The position numbers and the translations under genes were made by a program. Shown in pieces: positions 10,901-17,544 of a stretch of 45,789 nucleotides of DNA. This DNA is from Nocardiopsis sp. NRRL B-16309 (lineage in GTDB: Bacteria > Actinomycetota > Actinomycetes > Streptosporangiales > Streptosporangiaceae). The notes under the pieces are model-generated. The model saw only the letters and a list, made by a program, of their open reading frames with translations. It had not been told where the DNA came from and did no database searches. The first letter of the stretch is position 1; every line of letters starts with the position of its first letter. The stretch lies in NCBI RefSeq assembly GCF_001279585.1, contig NZ_LGEC01000098.1:1-45789 (forward strand), read 5' to 3'.

Positions 10901-11460
10901 ATCGATGCGGTCGCAGATGACCGGTTCCCGTCACGAAGATCGGCGAGCGCGTCCTGGGCGGACTTGGCGGCGGCTCGGTTGCTGATGAACTCGAACCAAA
11001 CCCGCGACAAAGTGGCGGGGTGCTCATCTTTCAAGGAGCGATACTTCCGCGCGAAGCCCATCAGTGTCTTCGTCAGGAATGAGAGCGTCCAAGGCTGGTC
11101 GGCATGTCGAGTGGAGTGCTTAAACTGTCGGTAAACCACGCGGTCGGTGTCGTCGATGTGGCTTGAACCCCAGTACTCGGCCAGGTCGACAACCTCGTCG
11201 CCAGTGTCCAGTTCGGATTGCTCGTCCGGGGTCGTCTTGGTGCTATTTCCTGAGGCTGGAGCAGATGTGAGCACTGGATGGGTATCACTGGCCGATGTCG
11301 GGTTGGGTACCGCCGGTTGCTCGCTAGGATCTACAGCCTCCACGAACAAGGCGTGCAGGCCGGATTGCTGGTCAAGCAGACGCAGGGACTGTCGCGCTGC
11401 CCACGTGTAGTGGAACTGGTCGCCGTCGCGACTAGGTCGAAGTAGGTCAGGCTTCGTCAT
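4945..11460 (-). CDS. Giant Cap4/DUF4297-like nuclease - STAND NTPase, putative antiphage (Avs-like) protein
   Basis: This is a 2171-aa cytoplasmic protein. Residues 10-160 carry a PD-(D/E)xK-type nuclease signature resembling the Cap4/DUF4297 dsDNase domain: acidic positions around E41, D92 and E95, then the QxK motif YRQFKHS (Q112, K114). Residues 285-520 form a P-loop NTPase of STAND type: Walker A GPGGVGKS (314-321), the family-like motif DCFGNGSYR (341-349), Walker B LLTIVIDAADN (D418) and a following arginine strand VVTCRTER (450-457). Residues 530-2171 are a very long, mainly helical region without catalytic motifs, the place where STAND ATPases sense a ligand. Known Avs proteins share nuclease, STAND and sensor order but are mostly shorter. 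A GGGAG precedes the ATG. The second gene overlaps its end. GC is lower than in the right half of the window. Function as phage-triggered DNA degradation is inferred. Confidence 0.85.
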   Translation of the reverse strand: MTKPDLLRPSRDGDQFHYTWAARQSLRLLDQQSGLHALFVEAVDPSEQPAVPNPTSASDTHPVLTSAPASGNSTKTTPDEQSELDTGDEVVDLAEYWGSSHIDDTDRVVYRQFKHSTRHADQPWTLSFLTKTLMGFARKYRSLKDEHPATLSRVWFEFISNRAAAKSAQDALADLRDGNRSSATASIREHLEGLLASDEIADLCQRLSIDERAPSLLKLRRLLDFQVADLLPGAPGEQALLLREMISSRATSVAGENPAVQRADVLVALKTSEEQLLPAPNLIEAPDRPLVRRQFAEIADQIRCTPTIPTVIHGPGGVGKSVLARALMQYGNAGSVTIVFDCFGNGSYRRSSAPRHQAKQGFVQLVNELAARALCEPVIPSATADESDYARTFLRRLSTAAETLEIMAPEALLTIVIDAADNAAMIAEEMGHRSFVNGLLREEFPSNVRLVVTCRTERIDRLGLPARHQNIPLEGFDLEETQAHLELAFSTVTPADVAEFHARTSHNPRVQATVLDATSDLNEALEWLAPNPTSPTASLDSLIQRQVNEVRDNQHRSATEIDAICLGLAALRPMIPIRVLAELADVHESVVLSFVSDLSRPLLVDSGTVQFRDEPTETWFRDRYRPKGKDLDSFLTRLTPIADQDAYVSASLPALLFEAGRLDELVHLALSDDFLPDNTLPVAERNEVQRREIAQQRTHFALTAALRADRDFDAARLALRLGALTAGRTRRLDLIRDNTDLAALFLDPHVLEQLVATRSLTADWPNSNLPIEGALLAGARGQTDQARNRLRSATTWMTAWVRQAHRQGTESGVEELDILQVAWGLLNTDGAPTCVRFLRRWRPRTLAFDVGVVLARRLADAGRLEDLMNLARSAKGRYLKLAIAQACAERDIQLNADIVGHLVKPLLKRTTPVSPSGHDDFYFYQVQDGEPVHGGLTAVTWLLTGACVHGLIDRAEAARILRRYLPENLGHRTGGWLHRDIWHLIDGFALCAWLEGRELDPMEIEGTQVKEARERERYEVSTKLREYRANVEPLVSWAGLWVELQLTPNAETIAEFQARATDFLERRSPGRRDEEVDRVKVNAVMALIARVLSRHPQALDASVILDFCGRNRDSLYFRTLTQVIQQVASNPELRALALQLARRCHERLSNAREDAREIANDFLLLARATHRLSSEEAAVHFQAALETTDAIGDDAWARWSALLAIAKLGGRDSSDQPGRAYRLAQIAESMEPYIDNALDYTDTLSTIARLSLVEALAIGSRWRDRRVASIRSLVDALSITPDLLLRDDPLTALALLPLGGVYPDHHALGEALSVRPSQASSALTVYFQLRRANPPTQDVLDEILRASGVSREAIASIDPSLLLSIATASAASFDAAKEEAGKSARFSSVPPATTFDDLDLSTTDGWARALERAQESRARDDLFEYVSNALEAMPDILNAFGHCSTIDHWALDTLISSLDGRQLSVSSQAALDESLVNSLRRLASDYLLVSWKSLEIERLKELTGRDTDYARVASRALADRSGFTAEQAFALATHLGTRLETNQVQLLFDDAAALFDDAAPAGVHVGYSSGGTDQSHNSDAAMACVIWAALGDPAGKTRWRAAHSVHMVCALGRTKIAEYLLELAENRLDATVFLDARLKFYEKHARQWLLFGVSRACADSLGRATATLFQPLLIRIIRSTPHAVNTPLARDSLLRLHQAGQLAFSEEEQADLKTAGKPIGVVRHGRNVASHEIMSISQITTAPNSPASTSVAGAPFGINSAGHAIPDVNEHAADGTENPERFRFFFDFQKYWCHPLANAFGMTDVSIERMVAEVLVDWWAAPSRGRAEDDPRHTLDLYPRDNHPYKHDWPNEEELDFYQATQALYEVAGVLLQYFPVVRRYDEDEISGTSEYDRFLYSHMVSRDDGRWLADRRDAAPANAVLRPVSSPYQRAADYDPSWKYQITVDMFLEELFPSPEQITVWSFRQVQDSTRSETVSVHTALVAPGTAPALLRALQSAPDKHAYRIPDANDEEYCSTIPGFELTGWIESHGHRYGCDHRDPYAAGVEFPPTRPAVSLEGLDGIEPDVDLRVWRNNDEVVALSHVWDERGDGNQATGTFGESLIVDRTWLTSLLTRLDRWLIVEVEIERRLESTTARHIPDELDGDEDDRFRFLYPYTKYFLIDTAGVNHDL

Positions 11461-11855
11461 CGTGCCAGCTCGCGGGAGCGTAGGGTCTCGGATACCAGAT
11501 CATCATCATCATGTGTCACATACCCAGTGTGACCGCTGTACGTGACAAAACCACCCCCTGGGTTACCTCGAGAGCCGCGAGGGAGAAGGCGGTGAAGGTA
11601 GGGGACGAGGTCGCCTGCAACCAGACCGGTGGGTCTGCCCTGGGAAGTCGACCGATACCAGGGTCGGACTACTCCGGGCTGGACGGCCATCGGGGCGACT
11701 TCCGGCTGTTGACCATCCCCTTCGACCGGATGCTCGTGCGGTGACTGCCCCATACACGCGCCCCCGTTGTCGTTGGTGACCGAGCATGACGGCTGCAGCC
11801 CCGACGACTGGTTCACCAGATACACCATGGCCCCGCCGCGGGCCAGTCCGACCAC
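11457..11855 (-). CDS. Small hypothetical ORF overlapping the giant gene start (doubtful)
   Basis: A 132-codon frame ends with a TGA that shares ATGA with the start of the giant nuclease-STAND gene, an arrangement typical of translational coupling. Its N-terminus includes a short hydrophobic run (GLARGGAMVYLV). The rest is low in recognisable structure and matches no family I know. The same DNA also carries the likely promoter of the giant gene (repeated GTCACA/TGTGAC motifs). The frame may therefore be non-coding leader with a chance overlap. It also shares its upstream part with the tail of a DUF2637 pseudogene. Confidence 0.25.
   Translation of the reverse strand: MVGLARGGAMVYLVNQSSGLQPSCSVTNDNGGACMGQSPHEHPVEGDGQQPEVAPMAVQPGVVRPWYRSTSQGRPTGLVAGDLVPYLHRLLPRGSRGNPGGGFVTYSGHTGYVTHDDDDLVSETLRSRELAR
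11505..11550 (-). promoter_or_regulatory. Candidate promoter/operator of the nuclease-STAND operon
   Basis: A 19-base inverted repeat, GTCACA-N7-TGTGAC, lies at 11515-11533, with a further GTGACA at 11542-11547 and a run of CAT triplets at 11508-11516. It lies 45-90 bases upstream of the giant gene's start codon. On the minus strand a TTGTCA hexamer could serve as a -35 element. A dyad with an extra half-site this close to the start would fit a repressor site, but no regulator gene is adjacent. Confidence 0.35.
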
Positions 11856-12365
11856 GATCCAGCACGCGGGTACTCTACTGAGCCCTTATACAAGCCGGGC
11901 CGCTGGTCATGCTCCACTCGACGATCCGCATCCCCGGTATCGTTCTCGGTGAGCGCACGCTCTGCGTCAGCGGTGCCTACTCTCCTGTAGGTCGAGCGGA
12001 ACTCGTTCATGAGTAGTTCGTACGCACCGATCAAGGCGAAGGACGGCCAGCGTGGATGATGCGCGACCACATCGTGGGATCGGCGACTGCGACGTTGGCT
12101 GCCAGAGACGCACCGGATCCGATGATCAATAGGGCCCACGGCAGCAAACCACCTCTGCGGCCGTGGCGGCATCGCTCAACAGCGTCATCGAGGCGCCCAC
12201 GATCATCCCGTCCACCGACAGCGGGAACAGGGCCCCACGCCACTCCGGCTCACCGTGGCGCAGGGCGAGCTCGTACATGTGCGAGTAGGAGACCACTGCC
12301 GCGATCACTGCCAGGAGCAGCACCGCCGCAAAGGTGACCCAGCGGGACCAGCGAAAGGAGCTCAT
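11813..12365 (-). pseudogene. DUF2637 membrane protein, copy 2, two single-base deletions, truncated
   Basis: The relic starts at an ATG at 12363-12365 (MSSFRWSRWVTF). It carries the four hydrophobic segments of the family across three reading frames. Compared with the intact copy, one base is missing near 12167 (within SDARHGRRGG, giving SDAATAAE) and one near 12049 (within IIHAWPSF, where one G is lost). After ELLMNEFRSTYRRVGTADAE the sequence diverges. The winged-helix-like C-terminus is absent, and the frame ends at 11813 in unrelated sequence. It lies directly upstream of the defence operon and marks mobile-element backbone flanking it. Confidence 0.8.
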
Positions 12366-12824
12366 CGCCAATCCCGCCCCTGCGCGGAGACTTCAGCCGG
12401 TCGGCTCACAGGACACCGGTGATAGGCCCGACCACGTGAGCGCAGCCATCCTCTGGTCTCAGTTCTGGTTTCAGTTCACCTGCGTCCTCAGGGGTTCGCG
12501 GAAGTACACATTCCCGGGTCAGAACCTCGATGAACCCCCGTTAACGACCTTCTCTCGCTCTCCTAAAGCGGGTGTCGCGCGCTCCCGAGCGCTGGCCGTA
12601 CGCGTAGAGGTTCGGACTCAGCCACCTCGGACTCCTCCAACGTGAGGGTCGTGGAGGGCTCCATCCTGCTCTCGCGGTGCAGGCTGCGCGCAGCGCGGGA
12701 ACCCCTACTACTCAGGGCATTCAAGCTCGGCCTCCTCACGACGGCAGCACCGAGGACATGACGCCCACGCTCCACAGCCACAGGGGCCTTGTAGGACAAG
12801 CCTTTACACGGCTCTGAGAAAGGC
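12366..12824. other. Stretch between two DUF2637 copies, no gene recognised
   Basis: About 460 bases with stops in all frames and no domain I can name. A short imperfect direct repeat (TCTCAGTTCTGG, then TTTCAGTTCACC) lies at about 12456-12480. The unit is too weak to call an iteron. The 3' part (12640-12824) reads as decayed sequence downstream of the intact DUF2637 gene. Confidence 0.4.
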
Positions 12825-13529
12825 CTATCCAGCCTCCACGAGAAAGCTTCCTCGTTGTCCTCGCTGCTTGACCAGCCGCCCCCAGCGCTCCTTCCGACCG
12901 AAGTGCGCCGCGATCTCCTTCCCACTCGGCATCTGCCCCGTCTCGCGCTGCCGCTCCAGCGCCCACTGCCAAGCCCGGTCCTGAAACGGGGACAGAGCCA
13001 GCTCTCCGACAGGTTCCCTGCCCGTCTCATACACGGTCTGCAGATCGGCGACGCCCCAGGATTCCGGCGCCCCGGAGCCCTGAGCTTCCTTTTCCTCCGT
13101 TGTCGGAGACGGGTCGACTGCGGACGCAGTGCCTACGCCCCGAGCCGCCGTGCGGAACTCTCGCATCAACAACTCGTAGGCACCGATCAGCGCGAAACTG
13201 GGCCAGGCATGGATGATGCGCGACCACATCGTGGGGTCAGCAACCGCCACGTTGGCCGCGAGCGAGGCGCCGGATCCGATGATCAACAGCGCCCAGGGCA
13301 ACAGGCCGCCCCTGCGGCCATGGCGCGCGTCGCTGAGCAACGTCATCGAAGCGCCCACGATCATCCCGTCCACCGAAAGCGGGAACAACGCCGCCCGCCA
13401 CTCGGGCTCGCCGTGGCGCAGGGCGAGTTCGTACATGTGGGAGTAGGACACCACCGCGGCGATCAGCGCCAGGACCAGCACCGCACCTACCGTAGTCCAC
13501 CTCGACCAGGTCGAGGTCGTCATCGTCAT
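12825..13529 (-). CDS. DUF2637 domain membrane protein, copy 3 (intact)
   Basis: This 234-aa protein has four predicted membrane helices (about residues 11-30, 46-65, 76-96 and 104-122). The second carries the conserved FPLSVDGMIVGASM and the third IIGSGASLAANVAVADP. A charged linker and a soluble C-terminal domain (about 180-228, WQWALERQRETG to KERWGRLVKQRGQ) resembling a winged helix follow. DUF2637 proteins are typical of actinomycete integrative and conjugative elements and occur near spread and transfer genes; a precise role is not established. The ATG at 13529 has GAGGGA upstream. It is the only unbroken one of three copies here, and no rep, tra or xis gene accompanies it, so it is an orphan of the element backbone. 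Confidence 0.85.
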   Translation of the reverse strand: MTMTTSTWSRWTTVGAVLVLALIAAVVSYSHMYELALRHGEPEWRAALFPLSVDGMIVGASMTLLSDARHGRRGGLLPWALLIIGSGASLAANVAVADPTMWSRIIHAWPSFALIGAYELLMREFRTAARGVGTASAVDPSPTTEEKEAQGSGAPESWGVADLQTVYETGREPVGELALSPFQDRAWQWALERQRETGQMPSGKEIAAHFGRKERWGRLVKQRGQRGSFLVEAG

Positions 13530-13624
13530 TCACCATCCCTCACAGGTCAAAGACCGTGCAAGGGAGCCGCCCACGGGTGGGTACTACCTACGTGAGCCTC
13601 CAGTGGCCCTCTCCGGGCCAGAAT

Positions 13625-13681
13625 GGAGACGGCACTGCCGTCTCCACCGCGTGGAGACGAAATGGAGATCGCAAGATCTCC
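13625..13681. repeat. Two adjacent perfect hairpins with TGGAGA repeats next to the attachment site
   Basis: GGAGACGGCA-C-TGCCGTCTCC (13625-13645) is a perfect 10-bp dyad. GGAGATC-GCAA-GATCTCC (13664-13681) is a perfect 7-bp dyad. The motif TGGAGA occurs at about 13624, 13651 and 13663. They lie 90-150 bases from the tRNA-Val core, where integrase arm-type or excisionase sites are usually found. Actual binding is inferred only. Confidence 0.5.
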
Positions 13682-13770
13682 CAACCGCGCCCAACAGACG
13701 TGAACGGCTCCCAAGGACGGCCTCTGAACTGCTCAGACTCGGAATGGCGCAGGTCATCGAAACCCCGAAC

Positions 13771-13820
<50 letters not shown>

Positions 13821-13823
13821 GCA

Positions 13824-14273
13824 TCACCGCAGGCCAGAGCTTCGGCTCTGGCCTTTCGCGTGCCCGGGGCTCCGCTGGATCGGGAGATATCCGGGAGCCC
13901 GCTTTCGCTGTCTCCACGCCATCGCGAAGAACCGATCCCGCTCGGGCGCCGTGGAAGCCGCCACCCTCCCCCACCACCGGGTTTCGAGCACGCTGAGTAC
14001 ACACCGCCGCATCACAGGTGTCACGTGCTCATAGACGCTCCCCATCCCGGGCACCGTGTGGCCCAGACGGGCGGCACGAGCGACCTCGGGGATCTCGTCC
14101 TCCGCCAACCACGTCCGCTGCGTGTGACGACCCTCGTTGAACGTGGACCCCGGCAACACCGGCCGCCGAACACTCGTCTGGCCGCTGCCCGGGGCGCCGT
14201 CCCAGGCCGGCCGCCAGAACCGGACCCGAAGGCTCCCCGGCGCAGCAGCCCGCCCTGGTTCCGTGTGTCTCAC
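13824..14273 (-). pseudogene. Tyrosine site-specific integrase, C-terminal remnant
   Basis: Residues from about FWRPAWDG through FNEGRHTQRTWLAEDEIPEV, ARLGHTVPG and VYEHVTPVM are the box II half of an AICE-type tyrosine recombinase. They include the Arg-His of EGRHT, the LGH motif and the nucleophilic Tyr of VYEHV. Box I and the N-terminal DNA-binding domains are missing, and the upstream sequence does not continue the family, so the gene is truncated. Its 3' end points at the tRNA-Val core about 50-100 bases away, the usual int-att arrangement. Reading continues past the normal end of the family, probably because the native stop has been lost. It was once the enzyme that inserted an element at this tRNA. 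Confidence 0.75.
13831..13854 (+). terminator. UUCG-loop terminator after the tRNA-Val remnant
   Basis: AGGCCAGAGC-TTCG-GCTCTGGCCT is a perfect 10-bp stem capped by a stable TTCG tetraloop and followed by TTCGCG. It begins 10 bases after the CCA end, the position of a tRNA transcript terminator. Confidence 0.75.
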
Positions 14274-14492
14274 CGGGGCCGAGGAGCTCGGTGAAGCGGT
14301 CCTCTGCCTCGTCGATCTCGCCGAGTTGCTTGAAGATCGATCCGGGGTGACTCGCCCACGACCTTCTGCATCAGCGGGGTGCGGTCACGGATCACCCAGC
14401 GTTGGACGTGTGCGGGGTCGGTCGCGGCGATCAGCTGGGGCAGCGGATGAGCGAAGGCTTGGCCGGGGCTCGTCGCGCGCGCGTGCAGGTTC
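14274..14492 (-). pseudogene. Fragment of an unrecognised protein, frameshifted
   Basis: Two minus-strand frames join to give a plausible peptide: AHPLPQLIAATDPAHVQRW, then VIRDRTPLMQKVVGESP in one frame, and after a shift near 14340 SIFKQLGEIDEAEDRFTELL in the next. The composition looks coding but I cannot name the family. It lies between the integrase remnant and the catabolic cluster and is probably element debris. Confidence 0.35.
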
Positions 14493-15458
14493 TCACGGGC
14501 GCGTCCGGGGGCGTTTGCGGGCGGTCGGCAGGGGCACCGGGTCCGCCCCGGCGACCACGGTGTTGGAGACGCTGCCGATGCCCTCGACCGTGAGGGTGAC
14601 GGTGTCGCCGGGCTTCAGCGGTGGCGGGTCCTGACGGCCGCGCACGCCCCAGAGCTCGGCGAGGCAGCCGCCGTTGCCGCAGGTGCCGGAGCCGAGCACG
14701 TCGCCGGGGCGTACGCAGGTGCCCCTGGAGGCGTACGCGGTCATCTCCTCGAAGGTCCAGCTCATGTTGGACAGCAGGTCCTTGCCGACGACCTCGCCGT
14801 TGATCTCGGCGGTCAGCGCCAGGCGCAGGAATCCGTCGCCGTCGCGGTACGGCTCCAGTTCGTCGGCGGTGACGAAGTACGGGCCGAGGGTGGTGGCGGT
14901 GTCCTTGGCCTTGCAGGGGCCGAGGCCGACCTTCATCTCGCGGGACTGGAGATCGCGTGCGGACCAGTCGTTGAAGATGGTGTAGCCGACGATGTGGTCG
15001 CGGGCCTGCTCGGGGGTGAGGTCGCTGCCCTCGCGGCCGATGACCGCGGCGACTTCGAGCTCGAAGTCCAGTGCCTGGCAGCCGGGCGGCACGGGGACGG
15101 GATCGCTCGGGCCGATGACCGCGTAGGGGTTGGTGAAGTAGAAGGTGGGCGCGTCGTACCAGGCGTCCGGGGCTCCCGGGATCCCGTCGACGCTGCGTCG
15201 TACACCATCGACGTGCTCCTCGAACGTGACGAAGTCGCGTACGGACGGCGGTCGGAACGGCGGCGACAATCGCACCTGGGACACGTGCGGCCCGCGCGGC
15301 ACGTCCAGGCTCGCGTCGCCCGCCTCGCGCAGCGCCTCGGGGCCGGCCTGGATCAGATCGAGGAGCGAGGCTCGGCCGGGGCAGGGGTGGAGGACGCCGT
15401 CGTGTCCGACGGTGGCGAGACGGCTGCGGCCGTGCTGCTCGTAAGTGGCGAAACGCAT
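14493..15458 (-). CDS. Fumarylacetoacetate hydrolase (FAH) family protein 1
   Basis: This 321-aa cytoplasmic protein belongs to the FAH family, which hydrolyses, hydrates or decarboxylates beta-diketo and hydroxymuconate-type acids late in aromatic catabolism. The metal-site pattern is present: E133 and E135 in DFELEVAAVIG and D164 in FNDWSARD. The catalytic-core glycine-rich ending PGDVLGSGTCGNG is also present. The start ATG follows a GGAAT-type spacer with a weak ribosome site. It is the last gene of a minus-strand cluster, 94 bases after a ring-cleavage dioxygenase. That position fits hydrolysis of the ring-fission product. The cluster contains a second, only distantly similar FAH gene (19760-20764), so the two probably act on different intermediates. 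The substrate cannot be read from the sequence. Confidence 0.85.
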   Translation of the reverse strand: MRFATYEQHGRSRLATVGHDGVLHPCPGRASLLDLIQAGPEALREAGDASLDVPRGPHVSQVRLSPPFRPPSVRDFVTFEEHVDGVRRSVDGIPGAPDAWYDAPTFYFTNPYAVIGPSDPVPVPPGCQALDFELEVAAVIGREGSDLTPEQARDHIVGYTIFNDWSARDLQSREMKVGLGPCKAKDTATTLGPYFVTADELEPYRDGDGFLRLALTAEINGEVVGKDLLSNMSWTFEEMTAYASRGTCVRPGDVLGSGTCGNGGCLAELWGVRGRQDPPPLKPGDTVTLTVEGIGSVSNTVVAGADPVPLPTARKRPRTRP

Positions 15459-15552
15459 GGCATTCCTTGGGAACTGGGTGAGTTGGCACAGGCCGGGGGC
15501 ACGGCGGCATGGCAGGGCAGGGGGAGCACGCCGAGCCCCCGTGGCCGAGGTG

Positions 15553-16491
15553 TCAGACCGGCGGGGCGACGAAAACGCCGCGGTCGACGTCGTTCTGCAT
15601 CTCCTTGCCGACCATCTCGTTCATCGGGTTGGCCGTGCCCCACTGGTCGGAGTTCTCGGGCTGGGACAAGTCGTAGATGTGCGGGTGCCAGGTGTCCTCG
15701 TCCAGCTCTTCGAGCTCGGTCGTGTACTCCACGGTGTTGCCGTGCGGGTCGAGGAAGTACATGAAGGTGTTGTCGCCCGCCATGTGCCGCCCGGGGCCCC
15801 AGATACTGCGGGCGCCGGAGCGCATCACGCGGCCGGAGCCGCGCATGTACTCGTCGATGCCGCGCATCTCGAAGGAGATGTGCTGCAGGGAGGTGTGCGG
15901 ACCGCTGGCGATGGCCATGGAGTGGTGCTGGCTGCTGATCCGCATGAAGTGCATGATCTCGCCCATGTGCGGAATGCTGAGCGAGTCGGACAGTCGGAAG
16001 CCGAGGTGCTGCTCGTACCAGGCGCGGGTGGCGGTCGCGTCGGTGGAGTTCAGGACGACGTGCGAGAGGCGGACGGGGATGGCCTCCTTCTCCTCGACAC
16101 GACGGTGCCGACGCGCCTCGACGTCGGCGGAGACCTCGATGGTGCGGCCGTCGATGTCGAAGAAGCGGAAGCCGTAGCCGCCGCCGGGGGTGTCGACCCT
16201 GCCCGGCTCGGAGATCAGCCGCACCCCGCCCGCGAGGAGCTGCGCGGCGATCGTGTCCACGTCGGCGGGGGTCGCGGCACCGTACGAGATGAGGTCGAGG
16301 CGCTTCTCCTCGGCCTTGCGGACCCGGACGATGTACTGCTCGGGCGAACCCTCGGCGGCCAGGAAGGAGATGCCGGAGTCCTCGGCGACCTTGGTCAGGC
16401 CCCAGACGCCGGCGTAGAAGTCGAGCTGCTTGTCGTAGTCCGGCACGGCCAGGTCGACGTGCCGCAGGTGGGTGAGCAGGCGTGCGTTCAT
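15553..16491 (-). CDS. VOC-family extradiol ring-cleavage dioxygenase
   Basis: This 312-aa protein has two vicinal-oxygen-chelate modules (about residues 5-125 and 140-260), the size and layout of type I extradiol dioxygenases such as catechol or dihydroxybiphenyl dioxygenase. The Fe(II) facial triad is visible in the second module: H144 (LSHVVL), H204 (LQHISFEM) and E255 (NTVEYTTE). The active-site HHSMAI segment (189-194) is also typical. Such enzymes insert O2 next to the two hydroxyls of a catechol and open the ring to a semialdehyde or keto acid. It lies between an ACMSD-like amidohydrolase and FAH 1, which could process its product. The ring substrate is unknown. A C-terminal extension (residues 262-312) rich in D, N and E is longer than usual. 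Confidence 0.9.
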   Translation of the reverse strand: MNARLLTHLRHVDLAVPDYDKQLDFYAGVWGLTKVAEDSGISFLAAEGSPEQYIVRVRKAEEKRLDLISYGAATPADVDTIAAQLLAGGVRLISEPGRVDTPGGGYGFRFFDIDGRTIEVSADVEARRHRRVEEKEAIPVRLSHVVLNSTDATATRAWYEQHLGFRLSDSLSIPHMGEIMHFMRISSQHHSMAIASGPHTSLQHISFEMRGIDEYMRGSGRVMRSGARSIWGPGRHMAGDNTFMYFLDPHGNTVEYTTELEELDEDTWHPHIYDLSQPENSDQWGTANPMNEMVGKEMQNDVDRGVFVAPPV

Positions 16492-16515
16492 GGTGAGGGT
16501 TCTCCTCTTCGCGGT

Positions 16516-17544
16516 TCAGTTCGTTCGAACGAGGTTGAGCAGCGCTGCCGCGTTGCCGCCGCGTACTGCGTGGAAGTGGGGGGCGGGCAGGTCCGTGACG
16601 TCGCGCAGCGCGCTGAGCGGGTCGTCGGTGCCCATGTCGAAGGGGAAGTCGGAGCCGAGCAGGACCCGGTCGGGGCCGGCCACCCGGATCAGCTCGCGCA
16701 GGACGTACGGGTCGTGGACGAGTGAGTCGAAGTACAGCTGCTCGAGATAGCTGCTGGGCGGGCGGGCGCAGCCGCGGGTGTCGGTTCGGGCGAGCCAGGC
16801 GTGGTCGGAACGGCCGATGTGCGTGGGCAGGTAGCCGCCGCCGTGGGCGGCGACGACGCGCACTCCCGGGTGCCGGTCCAGGACTCCGGAGAAGATCAGG
16901 TGGGAGAGCGCGACGGCGTTCTCGGTGGGCTGGCCGACGGTGTTGGACAGGTACCAGCGGTCGAGGCGCTCGTCGAGCGTGCAGCCGAAGGGGTGCAGGA
17001 AGAGGATCGCTCCGGTTTCCTCGGCCCGTGTCCAGAACGGTTCGTACGCGGGGTCCGACAGTTCGCGTCCCGGCGCGTGGCTTGAGATCTCGACACCGCG
17101 CAGGCCCAGGTCGAGGGCGTGCTCGAGTGCCTCGACTGCGAGGTCCGGGTGCTGGAGCGGGACGAGGCCGAGGCCGTGCAGCCGTTCCGGGGCCTGGGCG
17201 ACGTGCGCGGCGGTGCCCTCGTTGGCCAGTTCCCAGACCGTACGGGCCAGGTCCTCGTCGGCCCAGTAGTGGTAGTGGGAGGGAGACGGCGAGACCAACT
17301 GGACGTCGATCCCGGAGGCGTCCATCGCGGCGAGCCGGGCACTGACGTCGGTCAGCCTGGGGACGCGGTCCCGGAACATCGGGCCGCTGACGGCCATGGC
17401 CTCGGGACCGTTGCGGCGGGCGTCGAGATCACGGGCCGCGGCCAGCCCGGGGTGTCCGGCGACGGCGTCCTCGACCGGCGGCAGCAGGACGTGGGCGTGG
17501 ACGTCGATCGTCGGTGCGCTGCTCTGGGGACCCTCGGGGTTCAC
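16516..17544 (-). CDS. Amidohydrolase-family decarboxylase (ACMSD-like)
   Basis: This 342-aa TIM-barrel amidohydrolase resembles 2-amino-3-carboxymuconate-6-semialdehyde decarboxylase. The zinc ligands line up: H16 and H18 (IDVHAH), H184 (LFLHPFG), H234 (AAHGGG) and D299 (LGSDFPFDMG). The family mostly performs non-oxidative decarboxylation of aromatic acids or of their ring-cleavage products, though some members hydrolyse C-C or C-O bonds. Its stop lies 24 bases before the dioxygenase start. It overlaps the upstream monooxygenase gene by 4 bases (ATGA-type), so the three are probably co-translated. In the cluster it could remove a carboxyl group either from a dihydroxybenzoate before ring opening or from the semialdehyde after it. 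Confidence 0.85.
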   Translation of the reverse strand: MNPEGPQSSAPTIDVHAHVLLPPVEDAVAGHPGLAAARDLDARRNGPEAMAVSGPMFRDRVPRLTDVSARLAAMDASGIDVQLVSPSPSHYHYWADEDLARTVWELANEGTAAHVAQAPERLHGLGLVPLQHPDLAVEALEHALDLGLRGVEISSHAPGRELSDPAYEPFWTRAEETGAILFLHPFGCTLDERLDRWYLSNTVGQPTENAVALSHLIFSGVLDRHPGVRVVAAHGGGYLPTHIGRSDHAWLARTDTRGCARPPSSYLEQLYFDSLVHDPYVLRELIRVAGPDRVLLGSDFPFDMGTDDPLSALRDVTDLPAPHFHAVRGGNAAALLNLVRTN

